Shown here piece by piece: positions 31,801 through 34,949 of a DNA stretch of 34,949 nucleotides. The first letter of the stretch is position 1. Each line of letters begins with the position of its first letter. Source of the stretch: Candidatus Saccharibacteria bacterium UBA3218 (lineage in GTDB: Bacteria; Patescibacteriota; Saccharimonadia; Saccharimonadales; Saccharimonadaceae). The notes under the pieces were generated by a model, which worked only from the letters and a program-made list of their open reading frames with translations, made no database searches and had not been told where the DNA came from. Location of the stretch: positions 1 to 34,949 of the forward strand of contig DEWE01000004.1 in NCBI GenBank assembly GCA_002363125.1, given 5' to 3'. The translations under genes and the position numbers were made by a program.

Positions 31801-32272
31801 CGGTGGTAAGGCACAAAATGGTGGTCAGCGCTTCGGAGAAATGGAAGTTTGGGCACTTGAAGCTTATGGTGCAGCTACCACACTTCAAGAGATGTTGACG
31901 ATTAAATCAGATGATGTATATGGTCGTGCTAAGGCATATGAAGCAATCATCAAACACGAACCGATTGAAGGGCCAAAGTTGCCAGAAGGTTTCAATGTGC
32001 TTGTGAAAGAGCTTCAGGGTCTTGGGCTTAAAGTAGATCTTTTGGATCACGGTGAGGCAAATGATGCTAGTGACGTGATTGAAAAGACTTCAAAAGAGAT
32101 TGAAAAGTATAAAGATGATCAATCCATCTATGATCAACATAAAAAAGATACCGAACCTCAGATTCTGGATCTAGATGATTCGGAAGCTGAAGCTATGATG
32201 GCGGAGGAAGGTATCGAGATAACAGAAGTCGACGAAGATGATGGTACAGTTGACTTCGGAGAGGAGTTCTAA
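28892..32272 (+). CDS. rpoB: RNA polymerase beta subunit
   Basis: This 1126-residue subunit is the catalytic half opposite beta-prime. It is shorter than E. coli RpoB (1342) because lineage-specific inserts are absent. The rifampicin region (30031-30110) reads SQLSQLMDEVNPFSELAHK followed by RRLSSMGPGG. The residues equivalent to E. coli Asp516, His526 and Ser531 are unchanged, while the position of Leu533 is Met. Conserved GGLTRERAGF, HPTHYGRICTVETPEG, the GRDLLVAFMPWRGYNMDDAI region, KIGVGDKLAGRHGNKG and GGKAQNGGQRFGEMEVWALEAYG are all present. The Glu-rich tail ends DFGEEF. AGAGG precedes the ATG, and rpoC starts one base after the stop. Confidence 0.98.
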   Translation: MATKPKAGERVFFTEGDQALPIPDLTAHQKDSWEDFVKNGLREVFAELNPIDDYTGQKLSLRFKDYYFKDPKETEEEAKYNLATYEAPLHVLVELENKATGQKKEQDIYFGDYPWMTERATFIINGTERVIVSQLIRSAGVFFSAEMIGLKNYYGAKVIPGRGAWLEFETAANGAIYVKIDRRRKIPVTTFLRALGMTKSDIKKKFEKVDNGEKSYIDATLDKDTTSSQGEALLEVYRRLRPGDLATVENAKSMIERTFFDPKRYDYSEVGRFKINRRLKKDTPNDVNHRTLQMDDVVDIVSEIIRLNNTQEPADDIDSLSNRRVKLVGELVQRQFRLGMLRLQRNILDRMSMANLEEVTPSQLLNSRPVVAAVKEFFATSQLSQLMDEVNPFSELAHKRRLSSMGPGGLTRERAGFDVRDAHPTHYGRICTVETPEGGNVGLVLNFATYARINKYGFIEAPYRVVKNGKVTDEVVYMDADTEEDMIIADASVKLDKDGKFVEDWVSARVHGAPSQVESKNVTHIDAAHKEILGVSAGLIPFVEKNRVDRSLMACAMQKQAVPLLKQDNPVVGTGIEREVALNTPQLVVATGSGVVKKADGESIIVTYDKGGDREYKLHHFEKTNDDRCYNQHCVVARGQKVKKGDTLIEGASINDGELALGRDLLVAFMPWRGYNMDDAIVISNRLVEDDTLTSINIKDFDVEVRETKLGPEQVTRDIPNVSEHSLRHLGEDGIVTIGSEVKNGDILVGKITPKGEQELSSEERLLRAIFGEKAKDVRDTSVRMNGSSTGKVVDVRVYTREQGHELKAGVIMQIKIFVAEMRKIGVGDKLAGRHGNKGVVSRVLPVEDMPFMADGTPIDIVLSPMGVPSRMNLGQLFETHLGMAARALGYKVATPSFNGVPDEIISDELEKAGYARDGRVQLYDGLTGEPFNERTSVGVMHMLKLHHMVEDKIHARSTGPYTMVTQQPLGGKAQNGGQRFGEMEVWALEAYGAATTLQEMLTIKSDDVYGRAKAYEAIIKHEPIEGPKLPEGFNVLVKELQGLGLKVDLLDHGEANDASDVIEKTSKEIEKYKDDQSIYDQHKKDTEPQILDLDDSEAEAMMAEEGIEITEVDEDDGTVDFGEEF

Positions 32273-32273
32273 T

Positions 32274-34949
32274 ATGGCGTGGATGGATAATTTTATCAGC
32301 GCTTCGGACTTTGATTCGATTCGTTTGTCGGTGGCTAGCCGTGACGATATCTTGAATTGGAGCTATGGTGAAGTCACTAAGCCAGAAACGATTAACTATC
32401 GTACGCAGAAACCAGAACGCGATGGCTTGTTTTGTGAGAGGATCTTTGGGCCAACTAAAGATATAAACCCGCACGATTCAAAACTCAAAGGCGTACGTTC
32501 GCGTGAGGCTGCAGTAGATAAGGAAGGTAATTTAGTTACTAAATCAATCACTAGGCGTGAACGTATGGGCCACATCGCTCTTGCTGCGCCAGTGGCACAC
32601 ATTTGGTTTATGCGTGGTATCCCTTCTGCTCTATCTCTACTTCTTAATATTACAGTCAAGAATATAGAGAAGGTTGTATATTTTGCAACATATCTCATAA
32701 CTGATGCAAAGACTGATGAAATTGCTAAAACAATTGAGAATTTAGAGAGCCAAACTAATGCTGCTCGTGATGCTATCAAATTGCGTTACGAAAAAGCCGC
32801 AAAAGAAGATGGCGCAGATATAAAAGCTTTAGCTGAAGAACAAACCAAGGAGCTAAAAGAGCTAGAAGACGATTATCAAGCTAGAAAATCTACTCTAGAA
32901 TCGTTTAAAAAGGGTGGAGTGATTACGGAAGTTGAATATCGTAATCTTCCAGAAGAGTATGAAGATTTAATCACTGTAGAGATGGGTGCTACAGCGATTA
33001 AGAAACTTCTAGATGAGATCGATTTGGATAAGTTGATTGAAGAATTGCATAAAGAAGGTGAAGAAGCTAAAGGCCAAAAGGAAAAGAAGATTCAAAAGCG
33101 TCTTAAGACTTTGGAAGGCATGCAAGCTGCTGGGATTAAACCAGAAGATCTGATTCTAACTGTGATTCCAGTAATTCCACCAGATCTTCGTCCGATGATT
33201 GCACTTCCAGGTGGTCGGTTCGCAACTTCTGACCTTAATGATCTTTATCGTCGTGTAATTAACCGTAATAATCGCTTGAAGAAACTACTAGATCTTAATG
33301 CTCCAGAAGTGATTTGTCGCAACGAAATGAGAATGTTACAAGAAGCTGTAGACGCTTTGATTGACAATTCCGCAGCACATGGTTCACGTGGTGCAAATTC
33401 TACAAATGGTCGCCGTAAATTGAAGTCTTTATCTGACTTCTTAAAGGGTAAGCAAGGTCGTTTCCGCCAGAATTTGCTTGGTAAGCGCGTGGATTACTCT
33501 GGTCGTTCGGTTATCGTAGTGGGTCCAGAACTAAAACTCAATGAATGTGGTTTACCAAAACAGATGGCTCTAGAACTCTTTAAACCATTTGTAATTTCTT
33601 GGTTGATTAGCAATGAATATGCTAATAATATTCGTGCTGCATCACGTTTGATTGAGTCCAAAGAGACAATTGTTTGGGACGCTCTAGACGAGGTGATTAA
33701 AGGTAAATATGTACTTCTTAACCGTGCTCCGTCGCTTCACCGCTTGTCGGTACAAGCTTTCCAGCCACGTCTTATTGATGGTAAAGCTATTAAGCTTCAT
33801 CCGCTCGTAGCTTCTGGGTTTAATGCTGACTATGATGGTGACCAAATGGCTGTACATCTACCACTTTCTGACGCGGCGCAGGCTGAAGCTAGGGAATTGA
33901 TGTCTGCAAGCAAGAACTTGTTGAAGCCGGCAGATGGTTCTCCAGTTCTAGCTATCTATCAGGATGTGGTGCTGGGTGCATATTATTTGACATACGATAA
34001 ACCTGGTACTGATCAAGGTGAGCCAAAGGCATTCTCGAGTGTCTATGAGGCCGAGATGGCATACGATCAAGGAATCATAGCCTTACAAACTCCGATTCGG
34101 GTATTTGCAAAGCGCGAAATTAGAAATACTACACTTGGCCGTGTGATATTTAATGAGATTTTGCCAAATGATTATCCATATGATAACTCTGTACAGACAA
34201 AGAAGCATTTGTCTAAGGTGATGGCAGACATCTTTGATCTTTATGGATCAGAAGTAATGGTAAAGACAGCTGATGATCTAAAAGATTTGGCGTTCGAATA
34301 TGAAACAATAGCTTCGATCTCTACTGCCAAAGATGACTACCCAACTTATGACGAAATTGACGACTTTATTGCAGAGGGTGATGCAAAGACTGCTTTGATT
34401 CAGCAACAATTCAATGATGGTTTGGTGACTGAAGACGAGCGTCATAAGTTAACTGTAAATAACTGGCGCGATATCGATAAAAAGATTTCGGAATTCTTGC
34501 AAGGTAAGCTTGCTGAGATGGATACCGACATTGCGGTGATGGTAAACTCTGGTGCTCGTGGTAACATTTCAAATATTAAGCTTGCTTCTGCAGAGATTGG
34601 TATCATGGTAGATATCAATAACAATGAAATTGAGCTCCCAGTGAAATCTTCGTACAAGAAGGGTCTCAATACGCTAGAATCATTTATCGCGACTCGTGGT
34701 GCACGTCAGGGTCAGGTTTCTACTGCTCTTCGTACCGCCGATTCTGGTTATCTTACCCGTCGTTTGGTGGATGTGTCTCAAGATGTATTCACAACCAATG
34801 AAGAAGCTGAAGATCCAGGATTCACGGTGTATCGTGATGAGACAGAGCTTTCTGGAATTGGATTTGCGGCGAGAATTGCTGGTCGCTATACAGCAGAACC
34901 AGTACCTGGCTATCTAGAGGCTGATGAACTAATTACGAAGGAAATGGCT
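32274..34949 (+). CDS. rpoC: RNA polymerase beta-prime subunit (3'-truncated by window edge)
   Basis: The first 892 residues are present and the frame is open at the window end. The active-site motif NADYDGDQMAVH (517-528) holds the three catalytic Asp residues, with Tyr instead of the usual Phe. The bridge-helix region reads TALRTADSGYLTRRLVDVSQD. Three features are unusual. The N-terminal zinc-binding segment between FGPTKD and TRRERMGHI has no cysteine. A coiled-coil insertion of about 65-70 residues lies around 145-213, at the position where actinobacterial RpoC has one. The F-loop motif LAGMRGLM has become ASAEIGIM. The cysteine expected after the bridge helix is also missing. The TAATATG junction implies coupling with rpoB. 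Confidence 0.98.
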   Translation, partial: MAWMDNFISASDFDSIRLSVASRDDILNWSYGEVTKPETINYRTQKPERDGLFCERIFGPTKDINPHDSKLKGVRSREAAVDKEGNLVTKSITRRERMGHIALAAPVAHIWFMRGIPSALSLLLNITVKNIEKVVYFATYLITDAKTDEIAKTIENLESQTNAARDAIKLRYEKAAKEDGADIKALAEEQTKELKELEDDYQARKSTLESFKKGGVITEVEYRNLPEEYEDLITVEMGATAIKKLLDEIDLDKLIEELHKEGEEAKGQKEKKIQKRLKTLEGMQAAGIKPEDLILTVIPVIPPDLRPMIALPGGRFATSDLNDLYRRVINRNNRLKKLLDLNAPEVICRNEMRMLQEAVDALIDNSAAHGSRGANSTNGRRKLKSLSDFLKGKQGRFRQNLLGKRVDYSGRSVIVVGPELKLNECGLPKQMALELFKPFVISWLISNEYANNIRAASRLIESKETIVWDALDEVIKGKYVLLNRAPSLHRLSVQAFQPRLIDGKAIKLHPLVASGFNADYDGDQMAVHLPLSDAAQAEARELMSASKNLLKPADGSPVLAIYQDVVLGAYYLTYDKPGTDQGEPKAFSSVYEAEMAYDQGIIALQTPIRVFAKREIRNTTLGRVIFNEILPNDYPYDNSVQTKKHLSKVMADIFDLYGSEVMVKTADDLKDLAFEYETIASISTAKDDYPTYDEIDDFIAEGDAKTALIQQQFNDGLVTEDERHKLTVNNWRDIDKKISEFLQGKLAEMDTDIAVMVNSGARGNISNIKLASAEIGIMVDINNNEIELPVKSSYKKGLNTLESFIATRGARQGQVSTALRTADSGYLTRRLVDVSQDVFTTNEEAEDPGFTVYRDETELSGIGFAARIAGRYTAEPVPGYLEADELITKEMA

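Noticed and set aside
1..34949. tRNA, rRNA, CRISPR array, insertion sequence or prophage
   Set aside because: No cloverleaf-like sequence, spaced repeat array, transposase or phage gene was seen on either strand by eye.

Overview
The window looks like chromosomal DNA from a small-genome Candidate Phyla Radiation bacterium, most likely Candidatus Saccharibacteria (TM7). This is inferred from AT-rich DNA with tightly packed genes, a surface protein with a Fibrobacter-type paralogous (FISUMP) domain, a Gammaproteobacteria-like exonuclease I, L-lactate dehydrogenase, and an ftsE-ftsX-CHAP hydrolase cluster. UGA is used as a stop (ftsE, nusB), so the UGA=glycine code of Gracilibacteria and Absconditabacteria does not apply. 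There are about 31 protein genes. I saw no tRNA, rRNA, CRISPR array, transposase or phage gene.

Layout. 1-1380: 3' part of a surface protein. 1446-3827: exonuclease I (sbcB), which carries a long palindromic element inside its reading frame, then L-lactate dehydrogenase. 3911-7192: a Pro/Ala-rich membrane protein, metG, and a convergent atypical aquaporin-family gene. 7279-10626: a small membrane protein and a 1025-residue membrane protein of unknown function. 10672-14020: pheS-pheT. 14064-19506: a cell-envelope block of ftsE, ftsX, a secreted coiled-coil/CHAP peptidoglycan hydrolase, an S41 protease and a GT4 glycosyltransferase. 19522-22876, minus strand: tsaC, leuS and a small two-helix membrane protein. 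22900-26798: trmH-family methyltransferase, two unknown proteins, a glutaredoxin-like protein, rpmF, nusB, a Nudix hydrolase and rnc. 26886-28510: an unknown protein, rpsP and khpA. 28511-28891: the only long non-coding stretch, holding a promoter-to-terminator unit that could be a small RNA and a structured rpoB leader. 28892-34949: rpoB and the first 892 codons of rpoC.

How the genes fit together. The window is mostly information processing (four aminoacyl-tRNA synthetase polypeptides, ribosomal proteins L32 and S16, NusB, RNase III, KhpA, TsaC, RNA polymerase) plus one division/envelope module. In that module FtsEX would be expected to gate the CHAP hydrolase encoded immediately downstream.

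Most notable observations. (1) In ten genes a -10 box sits exactly 6 or 7 nt before the ATG, so transcription should begin on or beside the start codon (leaderless mRNA). Other genes in the same window have ordinary Shine-Dalgarno leaders. (2) tsaC and trmH share a 23-bp divergent spacer in which the two -10 boxes overlap. (3) RpoC has lost all four cysteines of its N-terminal zinc-binding domain and the first cysteine of the second zinc site. (4) A 105-nt palindrome lies in frame inside sbcB. (5) The aquaporin-family protein lacks the selectivity-filter arginine. (6) A candidate small RNA lies between khpA and rpoB.
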